Positions 17,323 through 26,425 of a stretch of 64,000 bases of DNA are shown piece after piece. Under the pieces are notes generated by a model. It made no database searches. It was not told the DNA's origin and saw nothing but the letters and a program-made list of their open reading frames with translations. Position 1 is the stretch's first letter. The number at the start of each line of letters is the position of its first letter. The translations under genes and the position numbers were made by a program. The stretch covers positions 186,001 to 250,000 of the forward strand of contig CAZSSH010000010.1 of the NCBI GenBank assembly GCA_964609825.1. Reading direction: 5' to 3'. Source of the DNA: CAZSSH01 sp964609825. GTDB lineage: Bacteria > Verrucomicrobiota > Lentisphaeria > Victivallales > Victivallaceae.

Positions 17323-17796
17323 ATGTTAACCTTTTGCGGTCAGGATCGCTGTCTGGTCGACGGCAACGGTCGGATCAAGTTGTCCCAACATTTTGTTGAC
17401 GATTTTTTAAGTCGTTGCGGCGGCGAAGTCGTGATGCACGGCTTGCCCGAGGGCGGTATTGCCATTTACCCGGAGGATGTGTACAAAGAGATGCGCCGCC
17501 GGGAAATCGGAGAGGTTGAGGCCGCCGGCAACAGTTTTGTGGTTCGCCAGTCGATGCGGCGCTTCGGGGCGCTGAGTCAGTCCGAGGTGATCAGCAAGCA
17601 GGGGCGAGTGACGCTGCCGGTGGCGTTGAGAGAGTATGCCGGGTTGTTTCCGGGCGAGGATGCGTGCGTGATCGGGGTGGAGATCGGGATCGAAATCTGG
17701 TCGCGCAAACGCTATGAAGACGAGATGAAGTCCATCCGGGACTATATGGATAACAAACGAACCAAAGAATTGGAGGCAGTCAATGAGCATCAATAA
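17323..17796 (+). CDS. mraZ: MraZ-like double SpoVT/AbrB-fold DNA-binding regulator
   Basis: A 157-residue protein with two half-repeats typical of MraZ: CLVDGNGRIKLSQHFVDDF (about 10-28) with IAIYPEDVYKEM, and then ISKQGRVTLPVALREYAGL (about 90-108) with GIEIWSRKRYEDE. Length matches the family (about 145-155). Normally mraZ heads the division and cell wall (dcw) cluster before rsmH and ftsL; here it is followed instead by a small membrane protein gene and bioD-bioA, which is unusual. GGGA lies 8 nt before the start. Direct repeats just upstream suggest autoregulation. A second mraZ in the dcw cluster elsewhere in the genome is possible, so the symbol is by similarity. Confidence 0.75.
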   Translation: MLTFCGQDRCLVDGNGRIKLSQHFVDDFLSRCGGEVVMHGLPEGGIAIYPEDVYKEMRRREIGEVEAAGNSFVVRQSMRRFGALSQSEVISKQGRVTLPVALREYAGLFPGEDACVIGVEIGIEIWSRKRYEDEMKSIRDYMDNKRTKELEAVNEHQ

Positions 17797-18016
17797 AGAC
17801 CGTCGCAACCGATTGTTGCTGTTTAGCGTCATTGCTTTGTTTACGCTGCTTTTGATCGGTTCGGTCGAGGCCGTCCCGCGGCAGCAACAGAGCGTTTCGA
17901 GCGAAGTGAAGAACGCGTTGTCCGCCGTAAGCGACACGCCGTCGGCCAACCGTGCCAACTGGCAGAGCTTTGCCGAAAAAAATCCGCAACTCTTGCTGCA
18001 AATTTGTCAGGATTGA
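17783..18016 (+). CDS. Small membrane-anchored protein, unknown
   Basis: A 77-residue protein, overlapping the mraZ-like gene by 14 bp and with a strong GGAGG 6 nt before ATG 17783. RLLLFSVIALFTLLLIGSVEAV (about 9-30) is a single transmembrane helix or signal anchor; the remaining ~45 residues are hydrophilic. In position it recalls ftsL in dcw clusters, but it lacks a visible leucine-zipper coiled coil and I do not assign it. It ends 3 bp before bioD, so all four genes look like one operon. Confidence 0.65.
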   Translation: MSINKDRRNRLLLFSVIALFTLLLIGSVEAVPRQQQSVSSEVKNALSAVSDTPSANRANWQSFAEKNPQLLLQICQD

Positions 18017-18019
18017 GCG

Positions 18020-18706
18020 ATGCCCGCGATTTTTGTCAGCGGCATTGACACCAATGTCGGCAAGACGATAGCCACCGGCCTGATGGCCCGCTATCTCGTG
18101 CGCCTTAACTACAAAGTCATTACCGTCAAACCGGTTCAGACCGGTAATGACGGCTTCTCTGAGGATTTGCGCAAACACCGCGAACTGATGGAGATCAATT
18201 TATTGCCGGAGGACTTAAACAGCTTAAGCACTCCGGTTATTTTTCAATTTCCCGCCTCTCCGCATTTGGCCGCCAAGCTTGAAAACACCACCGTCCCGGT
18301 GGATAAAATTGAGGACGCCATCCGTGAACTTAATCACAAGTATGATTATGTCTTAATTGAGGGGGCGGGAGGGCTGATGGTGCCCTTGACCGAGGATTTG
18401 CTGACCATTGACTGGGTGCGCCGATGCGGTTTCCCGGTCGTTTTGGTAAGTTGCAGCCGGTTGGGTAGCTTAAATCACACCTTGCTCTCCTTGGAAGCCT
18501 TGCGTTCGCGCGAAATGGAGCTTTTGGGGATCGTCTACAACTGGAGTTTGGCCGAAAACAGCCTGATCGCCCGCGATACCCATGACATGATTGTCAAATA
18601 TCTGCCCCGTTACGGTTATCATTGTCCGGTAACGACGCTGCCCGAGATCGTTTCTCCGGTGGATGTCAAATTTGATTTTTTACCTGTGCCGAGGTCCGAA
18701 ATATGA
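18020..18706 (+). CDS. bioD: Dethiobiotin synthetase
   Basis: A 228-residue cytoplasmic enzyme that forms the ureido ring of dethiobiotin from 7,8-diaminopelargonate, CO2 and ATP. It has the modified P-loop GIDTNVGKT (about 8-16), VKPVQTG (about 35-41) and the conserved IEGAGGLMVPL (about 114-124). AGGA precedes the ATG. The next gene, bioA, supplies its substrate and overlaps it by 4 bp. No bioB or bioF is present in the window. Confidence 0.95.
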   Translation: MPAIFVSGIDTNVGKTIATGLMARYLVRLNYKVITVKPVQTGNDGFSEDLRKHRELMEINLLPEDLNSLSTPVIFQFPASPHLAAKLENTTVPVDKIEDAIRELNHKYDYVLIEGAGGLMVPLTEDLLTIDWVRRCGFPVVLVSCSRLGSLNHTLLSLEALRSREMELLGIVYNWSLAENSLIARDTHDMIVKYLPRYGYHCPVTTLPEIVSPVDVKFDFLPVPRSEI

Positions 18707-19974
18707 AACATTTGCTTGCCTTTGACCGTCAGCACCTCTGGCATCCTTACAGCTCAACCACCCAGCCGCCGCCGGTAAATCTGGTGCGTGAAGCCGTCGG
18801 GATGCATATTACTTTGGAGGACGGCACCAGACTCATCGACGGGATTTCGTCCTGGTGGTGCATGGCGCACGGCCACAATCACCCCAAGATCGTGAGCGCC
18901 ATCAAGGCGCAAAGCAATACCTTTTGTCAGGTGATGTTTGCCGGATTCACCCATCGTCCGGCGATTAAATTGGCCGAGTTGTTGCTCGCCAAAGCTCCCA
19001 AAAATATGGAGCATGTGTTTTACGCCGACTCGGGTTCGGTGGCGGTCGAGTGCGCGATCAAAATGGCGATCCAATACCAGTACGCCAAGGGATTGCCGCA
19101 AAAGCACCGGATGTTTACCGTCAAAGGCGGTTACCACGGCGATACCGCCGGAGCCATGGCGGTGACCGACCCGGAGGGAATGCACCAGATTTTTGGGCCC
19201 ATACTCGCCCATCATATTTTTGCTCCCGCGCCCGTCAAGGCGTTTGACGAGGAGTTCTCCGACGCTGATTTTGCGCCCGTTGAGGCCACCTTTGCCGAGC
19301 ATGCCGGAGAAATTGCCGGAATCATCATTGAGCCGGTGTTTCAGGGGGCGAGCCGGATGTTTTTTTATCACCCCGGCTACCTTAAAAAGTTAAAAGAATT
19401 GAGTGTCAAGCACGATGTCCCTTTGATTTTAGACGAAATCGCCACCGGTTTCGGGCGCATCGGCAAATTTTTTGCCTCCGAATATGCCGGGATCGAGCCG
19501 GATATCATGTGTGTCGGTAAGGCGCTGACCGGCGGTTGCATCACTTTGGCGGCGGTGTTGTCCGCTCGACACATCGGCGACGCGATTTCCGCCGGGCGTT
19601 TCGGCAAATTTATGCACGGCCCCACCTTTATGGCCAATCCGCTGGCATGCGCCGCCGGTTGCGCCTCGCTGGAGTTATTTGACGAGTATGACTGGCAAAA
19701 CAATGTCCGCAAAATCGAGCAGACGCTTAAGGCGGGTTTGCTCCCCTTGAAACAATGCGACACTGTGGCCGATGTCCGTATTTTGGGTGCGGTGGGGGTG
19801 GTCGAGCTGAAACAAATTCCGAGCCCGGAAACGGTGCAACAAATTGTTATGGAGAGCAAGGTTTGGCTGCGGCCCTTTGGTCACTATCTTTATACCATGC
19901 CGCCTTTTATCGCCGGGGAGGCGGACTTGGCGGCAATCATTGCGGCGATGACCAAATTTACTTGTCGCGGGTAA
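18703..19974 (+). CDS. bioA: Adenosylmethionine-8-amino-7-oxononanoate aminotransferase
   Basis: A 423-residue class III PLP aminotransferase that makes 7,8-diaminopelargonate in biotin synthesis. Characteristic are LWHPYSSTTQPPP near the N-terminus, SWWCMAHGHNHP, the PLP-site segment LILDEIATGFGRIGKFF, and the catalytic Lys273 in MCVGKALTGG. ATGA overlap with bioD indicates translational coupling. Its 3' end overlaps the convergent polyprenyl synthetase gene by 17 bp. Confidence 0.95.
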   Translation: MKHLLAFDRQHLWHPYSSTTQPPPVNLVREAVGMHITLEDGTRLIDGISSWWCMAHGHNHPKIVSAIKAQSNTFCQVMFAGFTHRPAIKLAELLLAKAPKNMEHVFYADSGSVAVECAIKMAIQYQYAKGLPQKHRMFTVKGGYHGDTAGAMAVTDPEGMHQIFGPILAHHIFAPAPVKAFDEEFSDADFAPVEATFAEHAGEIAGIIIEPVFQGASRMFFYHPGYLKKLKELSVKHDVPLILDEIATGFGRIGKFFASEYAGIEPDIMCVGKALTGGCITLAAVLSARHIGDAISAGRFGKFMHGPTFMANPLACAAGCASLELFDEYDWQNNVRKIEQTLKAGLLPLKQCDTVADVRILGAVGVVELKQIPSPETVQQIVMESKVWLRPFGHYLYTMPPFIAGEADLAAIIAAMTKFTCRG

Positions 19975-20992
19975 GAAAATAATCCGCGAGCTCACCTAAG
20001 AGCGCCCGGCTGGGATGGTCGGGCAAACGGTGCAAAATCGCTCTGGCCTGCAGGGAAATGCTTTCACACTCTTTTAATACCGCGTCGGCCCCCGGCTGCA
20101 TCAGTTTGCGAATGGCGGCGCAGTCGGCGGCGCTGTACTCTTTTTTCCCGAGATACTGCAAAATTTCGTCATTGCCTGCAGCGAGTGTGCGCGCCAGAAT
20201 GACGGTGCTTTTGCGCTCCCGCAAGTCACCAAAAATGGGTTTGCCGAATTCCGCAAAATTGCCGTAAATCCCGAGATAATCATCGCGGAGCTGAAACAAT
20301 GTCCCGATTTTGGCGGCGAATTCGGCCAGTAAATCAATGCGCGGGTCAGCCGCCTTGCCAAGGCCGATGATTGCTCCCGCCTGCATCGCAAAGCTCAACA
20401 AGGCGCCGGTTTTGAGGTAAAGCATCCCGGTAATTTCGCTCTCGGCAACATTGGTGACCGGCCGGAGTGCAAACTCGACGTCCAAGGCTTCGCCGGTGAT
20501 GAGCTCATTGTTGGCAAGAAATTGCAATTTTTTCAAAATGGCAATGATCAACTCCGGTTTGACCGGGGTTTTTAAAATCAAATGGTTGGCCCACCCTTGC
20601 TGCAAATCCCCTGCGAGAATGGCGAAACTCTCGGCATTGCGGCGGATTTCCGACTCTTCGGCAATCAATTGCGCCATGTCGCCGCGCAAAGAAACATGAC
20701 AGGTCGGCTGATTGCGCCGGGTTTCGTCCTGATCAATGATATCGTCATGGACGAGTGTCCAGTTGTGCCAGACTTCGACGGCGGCGGCGGGGTACAAGGC
20801 GGCATTTTCGTCACCGCCAAAGAGTGTGGCGCTCCAGAGTAAAAGCGCCGGGCGGATGCGCTTTCCGCCGCGCAACGGGTAGTCGCGGACGGCCTGGCGC
20901 AGATAAGATGGGCGGATGGTCGCACAAAAGTCATCGGCGGCCAAAACGTCGCTGATGACTTTGGATACGCGCTCAAGCTCCCGCTTTAACAT
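19958..20992 (-). CDS. Polyprenyl (isoprenyl) diphosphate synthase
   Basis: A 344-residue all-helical trans-prenyltransferase that condenses allylic diphosphates with isopentenyl diphosphate. GGKRIRP (42-48) and the first Asp-rich motif DDIIDQDE (starting at 83) are present. The second motif reads DDYLGIYG, so has Gly where DDxxD has its last Asp; such variants occur in the family. Chain length cannot be told; quinone side chain or undecaprenyl precursor synthesis is plausible. It overlaps gatA by 7 bp upstream and bioA by 17 bp at the convergent 3' end. Confidence 0.88.
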   Translation of the reverse strand: MLKRELERVSKVISDVLAADDFCATIRPSYLRQAVRDYPLRGGKRIRPALLLWSATLFGGDENAALYPAAAVEVWHNWTLVHDDIIDQDETRRNQPTCHVSLRGDMAQLIAEESEIRRNAESFAILAGDLQQGWANHLILKTPVKPELIIAILKKLQFLANNELITGEALDVEFALRPVTNVAESEITGMLYLKTGALLSFAMQAGAIIGLGKAADPRIDLLAEFAAKIGTLFQLRDDYLGIYGNFAEFGKPIFGDLRERKSTVILARTLAAGNDEILQYLGKKEYSAADCAAIRKLMQPGADAVLKECESISLQARAILHRLPDHPSRALLGELADYFLTRDK

Positions 20993-22428
20993 AACTTGGC
21001 AAATCCGTCGGCAGTGCGCAACAATTGATCCTCCGCCAGCGCGGGGGCCATAAACTGGACGCCGACCGGCATCTTGCTTTCGCTGTCAATCCCGGCCGGG
21101 ACGCTGATTCCGCAGTTGCCGGAGAGATTCAAGGCGATGGTAAAGATGTCGGACAAATACATTTCCAGCGGGTTCGACTTTTCGCCGAAGCGGAACGCCA
21201 CGTTGGGCGTGACCGGCGTCAGCATAATGTCGCATTGCTGAAACGCTTGCTCAAAATCACGGCGGATCAAGGTGCGAACCTTTTGGGCGCGCAAATAATA
21301 AGCGTCATAATAACCGCTTGACAAGACATAGGTACCAAGCAGAATACGGCGCTGTACTTCGTCGCCGAAGCCCGCCCCGCGCGATTTAAAGTAAGTGTCG
21401 ATCAAATCGCGGCCCTCGACGCGCTTGCCGTAGCGGATGCCGTCAAAGCGGGCCAAGTTGGCGCTCGCTTCGGCGGTGGCGAGGATGTAATACACCGCAA
21501 TCGCGTATTTGGTATGCGGCAAACTTACTTCGACCATCTCCGCGCCGGCCGCCTTGAGTTTGGCAATCGACTGGTCCATCACCTTGGCGACGCCGGGGGC
21601 GATGCCGGGGGTTGAGAAATATTCTTTGGGGAGACCCACTTTGAGCCCCTTTAAAGAGTTGCCGCTCTGCAGCAGCGCTTTCACCGTTTCGGTGGGGGCC
21701 AAAGGAAGCGATGTGGAGTCATGCGCATCCGACCCTGAGATGGCGTCAAGGATGATCGCCGCGTCCATGATATCGTTGGTCATCGGGCCGATCTGATCGA
21801 GACTTGAGGCAAATGCCACCAGGCCATAGCGCGATACCCGCCCGTAGGTCGGCTTGACCCCGACGATCCCGCAAAACGACGCGGGCTGGCGGATCGAGCC
21901 GCCGGTATCGGAGCCCAATGCGGCCGGTACGAGCGAACCCGCAACCGCGGCGGCGGAGCCGCCCGATGAGCCGCCGGGGACCCGGCTCAAATCGCGCGGG
22001 TTGGCGGTTTTTTGAAAGGCGCTGTTTTCGCAGCTTGAGCCCATCGCAAACTCATCCATATTGAGGCGGCCAAAGGCAATGAAGCCCTTGCTTTTAAGCC
22101 GGGCGACCACGGTCGAGTCATAAGGGGAAATCACCGGCTCCAAAATTTTGGAAGCGGCCGAGCAGCTTTCGCCTTGCGTGGCGATGCAATCCTTGATCCC
22201 GACGGCGATGCCGTCATACGGACTTAAAAGTTTGCCTGTCGAGCGTCGTTTGTCGGATGCTTTGGCCGCATCGAGAATATGATCGGCATCGACTTTGAGA
22301 AAAGCTTTGATGTCGCCGTCTTTGGCCTTGATTTCGTCTAAATGATGTTGGGCAAGCTCGACAGCGCTGAGCTTCTTTTCCTCAAGCAGCGCGGCGAGGC
22401 CGTGAATGGTGGCGTGTTTGAGGTCCAT
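20986..22428 (-). CDS. gatA: Asp-tRNA(Asn)/Glu-tRNA(Gln) amidotransferase subunit A
   Basis: A 480-residue amidase-signature protein, the glutaminase/amidotransferase subunit of GatCAB, which converts mischarged Glu-tRNA(Gln) or Asp-tRNA(Asn). The signature is complete: the catalytic Lys in GIKDCIATQGE and the Ser-cis-Ser region VPGGSSGGSAAAVAGS with GSDTGGSIRQPASFCG. I chose ATG 22428 with GAAGGG upstream; a TTG at 22434 would overlap gatC by 4 bp. gatC lies immediately upstream. gatB is not in the window. Confidence 0.95.
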   Translation of the reverse strand: MDLKHATIHGLAALLEEKKLSAVELAQHHLDEIKAKDGDIKAFLKVDADHILDAAKASDKRRSTGKLLSPYDGIAVGIKDCIATQGESCSAASKILEPVISPYDSTVVARLKSKGFIAFGRLNMDEFAMGSSCENSAFQKTANPRDLSRVPGGSSGGSAAAVAGSLVPAALGSDTGGSIRQPASFCGIVGVKPTYGRVSRYGLVAFASSLDQIGPMTNDIMDAAIILDAISGSDAHDSTSLPLAPTETVKALLQSGNSLKGLKVGLPKEYFSTPGIAPGVAKVMDQSIAKLKAAGAEMVEVSLPHTKYAIAVYYILATAEASANLARFDGIRYGKRVEGRDLIDTYFKSRGAGFGDEVQRRILLGTYVLSSGYYDAYYLRAQKVRTLIRRDFEQAFQQCDIMLTPVTPNVAFRFGEKSNPLEMYLSDIFTIALNLSGNCGISVPAGIDSESKMPVGVQFMAPALAEDQLLRTADGFAKLC

Positions 22429-22430
22429 GA

Positions 22431-22733
22431 TCAACTCATCCCTTCTCCCGGCAGCACCTGCGGCACCTTGACGGTTTCGCCGTGCACCACGCCGGGGGCG
22501 TTGGCGAGCATGACATCACGCTCAAAGGGGGTACCGGCCACATCGGCGCGCCATACGTTGCTCAAATCAGAGGCGTGGGCGGTGGGCTCGACCCCGGTGA
22601 CATCCACTTGACTGAGTTCGTCAATATAGCCGACGATATTCTCCAAATCGCGCTGCAATTTCTGAGCATGCTCCTCGGATATCTCCAGTCGCGCCAGTTT
22701 GGCGACGTATTTGACATCGATGTGGTTTTGCAT
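22431..22733 (-). CDS. gatC: Asp-tRNA(Asn)/Glu-tRNA(Gln) amidotransferase subunit C
   Basis: A 100-residue protein of normal GatC length that helps assemble and stabilise GatA-GatB. It opens with IDVKYVAKLARLEISEEHAQKL and contains VDVTGVEPTAH, both typical. Start at ATG 22733; the longer open frame upstream is the antisense-like shadow of the PFK gene's end. It sits 5 bp after that gene's stop and 2 bp before gatA. Confidence 0.93.
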   Translation of the reverse strand: MQNHIDVKYVAKLARLEISEEHAQKLQRDLENIVGYIDELSQVDVTGVEPTAHASDLSNVWRADVAGTPFERDVMLANAPGVVHGETVKVPQVLPGEGMS

Positions 22734-22738
22734 TTTGT

Positions 22739-24406
22739 TTAGCAGCCTTTTTCCAAAGCGAGGGTTTTTGTGACCAAATCGCAGACTTCGCTGGGGCCAA
22801 AGTACTGGATCGGGCCGGGGTAGACGTAGGCGGTGGCCTTGGCCCACTCGGCGCGCTTGGAGGCAAAGAAGCGGAAGGGGGCGCCGTCGAGCTTGACGAG
22901 CGCCTTTTGGATCACCGGTTTGTCGTGGCCGTGACGGCGCTCGATATTCATCATCATGGTGATCGGAATGCCGCCGGCGACCCAATCGCTGCTCGGCTTG
23001 GTAGTGTTGCGGATGCTCGACATATAGCCGGTTTTTCCAGCGCCGATCAAAGCGGCGGCGGTGAAGCCCAAGCTGTAGCAGTAGTCGGCATCATAGTTGG
23101 ACGGCGCGGCGCAGCGGCCTTCGTAGCCGAAGAAGTGGACCTGAGAGCTGAATTTGCCTTTGTATTTGCCTTCGGCGGCCATCTTTTTGAGCTCGGCTTT
23201 GACCATTTCGGCCAACATTTTTTCGGTTTCGATCAGCGACACCTGGACATTGCCGTGCGGGTCGCGGTCGTTGCAGAGCTGGGCCTTGATACCGGCCGGG
23301 AGCGGATTAAAGGCGGCGGCGCTGGCGGCCGAGAGCTTGCCGGCGATGAATTTCATCTTGTCATCGGCATTGTCGAAACCGTTGACCTTGTCGGCATTGG
23401 CGGCCAAAATATCATTGAGCTCAGCGATCAAAACTTTGAACTCGGGCACAAACTCGATCAGGCCCTCGGGGATCAGGGCGACGCCGAAGTTAAGACCGGC
23501 GTTGCCGCGCGCGGCGACGACTTCGGCCATCTCTTTGACGATCTGATTGAGGGTCATTTTCTTTTCGGCGACTTCCTCGGAGATGATGGCGATATTGGGC
23601 TGGGTCTGCAAAGCGCACTCCAAGCCGATGTGGGAGGCCGAGCGGCCCATCAATTTGATAAAGTGCCAGTATTTTTTTGCCGAGTTGGCGTCGCGGCCGA
23701 TGTTGCCGATGAGTTCACTGTAAACGCGGCAGGCGGTGTCAAAGCCGAAGCTGGTCTCGATCCAGTCGTTTTTGAGGTCACCGTCGATGGTTTTGGGGCA
23801 GCCGATCACTTGGATGCCGATGTTGTTGGCTTTGAAGTACTCGGCCAGCATGCAGGCATTGGTGTTGGAGTCGTCGCCGCCGATGACCACCAACGCGGTG
23901 ATGCCCAAGGCTTCGCAATGCTTGCGGGCCAACTCAAACTGCTCGTCGGTCTCGAGCTTGGTGCGCCCGGAGCCGATCATGTCAAAGCCGCCGGTGTTAC
24001 GGTACTCGGCAATGAAATCACTGGTGAGCTCGGTAAATTCGTTTTTAACGAGGCCGTCGGGGCCTTTTAGGAAGCCGTAGAGCTTGTTGTCACTGTTGAG
24101 CGACTTAAGTCCGTCAAACAGACCGGCGATGACGTTGTGGCCGCCGGGGGCCTGGCCGCCGGAGAGGATCACGCCTGCATTGATCGAGCGGTTGCACTTG
24201 CCGCAGCTGCCCTCGCAATTGCCGGTAAAGGTCAATACCGGGCTGCCGAAAGTGGCCTTAAAAATCGCCTTGACTTTGTCGACATCAGCGACTGCGGTGG
24301 TGGGAGCACCCTCGGAGATCGTTACTTTGGCTCCGTTGCGGAGGGCCGGGGGAAGTTTGGGCTGATAGGCGGCGCGGGCTTTTTGCAAGGCGGAAATTTC
24401 TTTCAT
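22739..24406 (-). CDS. Diphosphate-dependent phosphofructokinase, long form
   Basis: A 555-residue PFK-family enzyme that interconverts fructose 6-phosphate and fructose 1,6-bisphosphate, probably with PPi. Conserved parts: VILSGGQAPGGHN, GFDMIGSGRTKLET, VVIGGDDSNTNACML and the substrate loop GCPKTIDGDLKN. GGDDS with the Lys in PKTIDGD marks PPi-dependent rather than ATP-dependent enzymes. The length fits the long (plant beta-like) clade. Start at ATG 24406, 6 nt after AAGGA. It lies 5 bp before gatC; a functional reason for that pairing is not obvious. Confidence 0.9.
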   Translation of the reverse strand: MKEISALQKARAAYQPKLPPALRNGAKVTISEGAPTTAVADVDKVKAIFKATFGSPVLTFTGNCEGSCGKCNRSINAGVILSGGQAPGGHNVIAGLFDGLKSLNSDNKLYGFLKGPDGLVKNEFTELTSDFIAEYRNTGGFDMIGSGRTKLETDEQFELARKHCEALGITALVVIGGDDSNTNACMLAEYFKANNIGIQVIGCPKTIDGDLKNDWIETSFGFDTACRVYSELIGNIGRDANSAKKYWHFIKLMGRSASHIGLECALQTQPNIAIISEEVAEKKMTLNQIVKEMAEVVAARGNAGLNFGVALIPEGLIEFVPEFKVLIAELNDILAANADKVNGFDNADDKMKFIAGKLSAASAAAFNPLPAGIKAQLCNDRDPHGNVQVSLIETEKMLAEMVKAELKKMAAEGKYKGKFSSQVHFFGYEGRCAAPSNYDADYCYSLGFTAAALIGAGKTGYMSSIRNTTKPSSDWVAGGIPITMMMNIERRHGHDKPVIQKALVKLDGAPFRFFASKRAEWAKATAYVYPGPIQYFGPSEVCDLVTKTLALEKGC

Positions 24407-24470
24407 TTTTTGATCCTTAACTATGTTTGGTTTCTGTCTCAAAATTCATATTTTATAAAATACCACCAAA

Positions 24471-26057
24471 TTACGGTTTTATCAAGTTATTTTTAACAAA
24501 AATAATGACTCCGTTTTGGTTGAATAACGTGTAATGTTCGGTGGCGATGATTTGCCGGATGTTGTTGTTGATATCCTCCAGCGGCTCAAACCGGTAATAA
24601 TTGTTTTGATCCATGACATAAAACTCCGGCTCGCCCGCATTCGGAGGCAGCCGTCCGGCCATATCGCCGTTGCTGCCGGTGAGGTTGTAGACCTGACACC
24701 GGCGGAGAAAGGCGCAACCAAGCTCGTTTTGGGCGACCAGACGGTGCTCCGGGTTGATCGGCAAGTTGTCGGTGAAGCCCGCAAAAAACTGCGCATGACT
24801 CAAGGCGTCGCGCATTGCCGGATAATATTTAACATTGAGCGGAATGGATAAAATGCCGAATTGCCGGTTGAGTTTGACTCGGTCAATATATTCATCATAA
24901 CGGTGCAGCGGCAAATCGCAAAGGACTACATGATTGAGAGTCACAAAAATAATGGCAAATTTGACCGGTGGAATGCTGGTCAAAGGCCATTTGAGTTTGC
25001 CGCAGCGACAACGGTGGACGAGTTGCCGCGCACCGAATATGGCGGCAACCGGAGTGACCGCAATCACCGCCGAGCCGTAATGGCTCATCAACAGCGACTG
25101 ATGCAGTGAGGCGGATATGAGCTGAATGCCGATGGTCGGCGCCCAAAGGATAAAGAGCACCCGCCAGTTGAAAACGGGCAGCAGTGCAAACGGCAGCAAG
25201 GTGCTGACCATTACTTTAAAGGAGTCAAACGTTAAGGCGCGGGCAAAGAGAGTGCAAAAATTGTGGAATGTTTCGCTGAAATTGTTGCCGATCAACGCAT
25301 AACGTCCGTAATGCCAGTACTCGGCCTGCAAAATAACGGGGAACCAGATTTTGAGGGCAAAAAAGATCCAGAAAAATCCGGCTGCCATCACCGCCATCCC
25401 CGCCTTGCGGGTCGGTTTGGCAAATAAAAAGAAAACGCCGGTCGCAATTACCGGGATGGTGAAGTCCTCTTTGATCAACGGGAGCAATGCCAAAATCAAG
25501 GCGGCGGTTTTGATTTTATGGCGCGAGTAACAATAAAAAGCAGTAAAATAGCCGAGCGGAAACAAACACTCCATGTGAAAATCGTAAAGGAGAATCCTCG
25601 AAAAATAAGGGTTGAGCAAATACATGACACTGATGAGTGCCGGGATCGTGCCGTCTTTAAAATACCGCCGGGCCGCCAGATACAAGACCGGCGCCGCCAG
25701 CGTCATTACCGAACTTTGAAACAATACCAGCCAAATCGGGCTGTTGTATAAATAATAAAATGGCGTCAGCAGCAGCACCACCGGTGAAAAATGATCGTAA
25801 TGACCGCGGAAATCCAGCATGAAGCCTTTACCGGAAACTATATTGATGAGCATCGAATCGTAAATGCCGAAATCCCACAGCCCGTAAAGCATGGCCGCAA
25901 GCTTGTAACAGGACAAGGCGGAATAAACCAAAAACGCCGTCAAGGTAACATATTTAACTGTCTGCCAGGGCTCAAGTTTGACGTTGCGTATGAGCTTGGC
26001 GCCGACAAGGGACAACAGCAGCAACAGGATAATGAGCATGGGATAGGCAATTGTCAT
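24471..26057 (-). CDS. DUF2079 family integral membrane protein
   Basis: A 528-residue polytopic protein with roughly ten transmembrane segments. The stretch GLWDFGIYDSMLINIVSGKG, followed by HYDHFSPVVLLLTPFYYLYNSP and LLYDFHMECLFPLGYF, is characteristic of DUF2079, which is distantly related to membrane glycosyltransferases of the GT-C type. Two GT-C-like acidic residues (Asp in WDFGIYD, and DFHME) are visible. Its function is unknown; glycosylation of an exported molecule is a reasonable guess. It starts 2 bp after the second TIGR04073-like gene, so the three genes are probably coupled. Confidence 0.8.
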   Translation of the reverse strand: MTIAYPMLIILLLLLSLVGAKLIRNVKLEPWQTVKYVTLTAFLVYSALSCYKLAAMLYGLWDFGIYDSMLINIVSGKGFMLDFRGHYDHFSPVVLLLTPFYYLYNSPIWLVLFQSSVMTLAAPVLYLAARRYFKDGTIPALISVMYLLNPYFSRILLYDFHMECLFPLGYFTAFYCYSRHKIKTAALILALLPLIKEDFTIPVIATGVFFLFAKPTRKAGMAVMAAGFFWIFFALKIWFPVILQAEYWHYGRYALIGNNFSETFHNFCTLFARALTFDSFKVMVSTLLPFALLPVFNWRVLFILWAPTIGIQLISASLHQSLLMSHYGSAVIAVTPVAAIFGARQLVHRCRCGKLKWPLTSIPPVKFAIIFVTLNHVVLCDLPLHRYDEYIDRVKLNRQFGILSIPLNVKYYPAMRDALSHAQFFAGFTDNLPINPEHRLVAQNELGCAFLRRCQVYNLTGSNGDMAGRLPPNAGEPEFYVMDQNNYYRFEPLEDINNNIRQIIATEHYTLFNQNGVIIFVKNNLIKP

Positions 26058-26059
26058 TT

Positions 26060-26425
26060 TTATTTATCCGGTACCCACGGCGAATAAAACACGAAGTCCG
26101 GGAACTTGTTGCCGTAGCAGAGATTGCCGGAGAACCCGAGAGACATGATGTCATAGAGCCCGGCAAACATGCGGTACATGGTAAAGAAGCTGCCTTTTTC
26201 GAGGCCGATGAGTGAGCCCATGACCGGAAACTCGTGGTTTTCGTAAACGACGTTGCGCGGCAACTCGACGATGGCGGTGCCGATGTTGACCATCCCGCGT
26301 CCGACGCAGTAGAAATTGCCCGGGTCGGGGTTGAGCTTTTCGCGGCCGGCAAACGAGTCATCGGCGCCGGCGGCGGTCAATATTATCAGGGAAAAAACAA
26401 ATAAAGAAACAAATTTTTTCATCAT
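26060..26425 (-). CDS. TIGR04073-like small secreted protein, second copy
   Basis: A 121-residue protein with signal peptide (MMKKFVSLFVFSLIILTAAGA). The mature part has the pattern CVGRGMVNIGTAIVELPRNVVYE, GSLIGLEKGSFFTMYRMFAGLYDIMSLGFSG (given in two pieces: GSLIGLEKGSFFTMYRM, FAGLYDIMSLGFSG) and PDFVFYSPW. This matches what I recall of the exosortase-system-associated TIGR04073 family (Gly-rich 'lgrG..N..tg..E.P' and 'R...G.yd...f'). Start ATG 26425 overlaps the stop of the upstream paralogue by 4 bp; there is no good ribosome site, which supports coupling. Confidence 0.7.
   Translation of the reverse strand: MMKKFVSLFVFSLIILTAAGADDSFAGREKLNPDPGNFYCVGRGMVNIGTAIVELPRNVVYENHEFPVMGSLIGLEKGSFFTMYRMFAGLYDIMSLGFSGNLCYGNKFPDFVFYSPWVPDK

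Noticed and set aside
22431..22985. 184-codon version of gatC
   Set aside because: The first 84 codons overlap the PFK gene in another frame and are Arg/Pro-rich noise; GatC proteins are about 95-100 residues, matching ATG 22733.
22907..24070. 387-codon open frame on the plus strand inside the PPi-PFK gene
   Set aside because: It is the antisense reading of a highly conserved enzyme; its composition (Asp/Val/Gly/Phe-rich) is that of a reversed GC-rich coding strand, without ribosome site or family motif.
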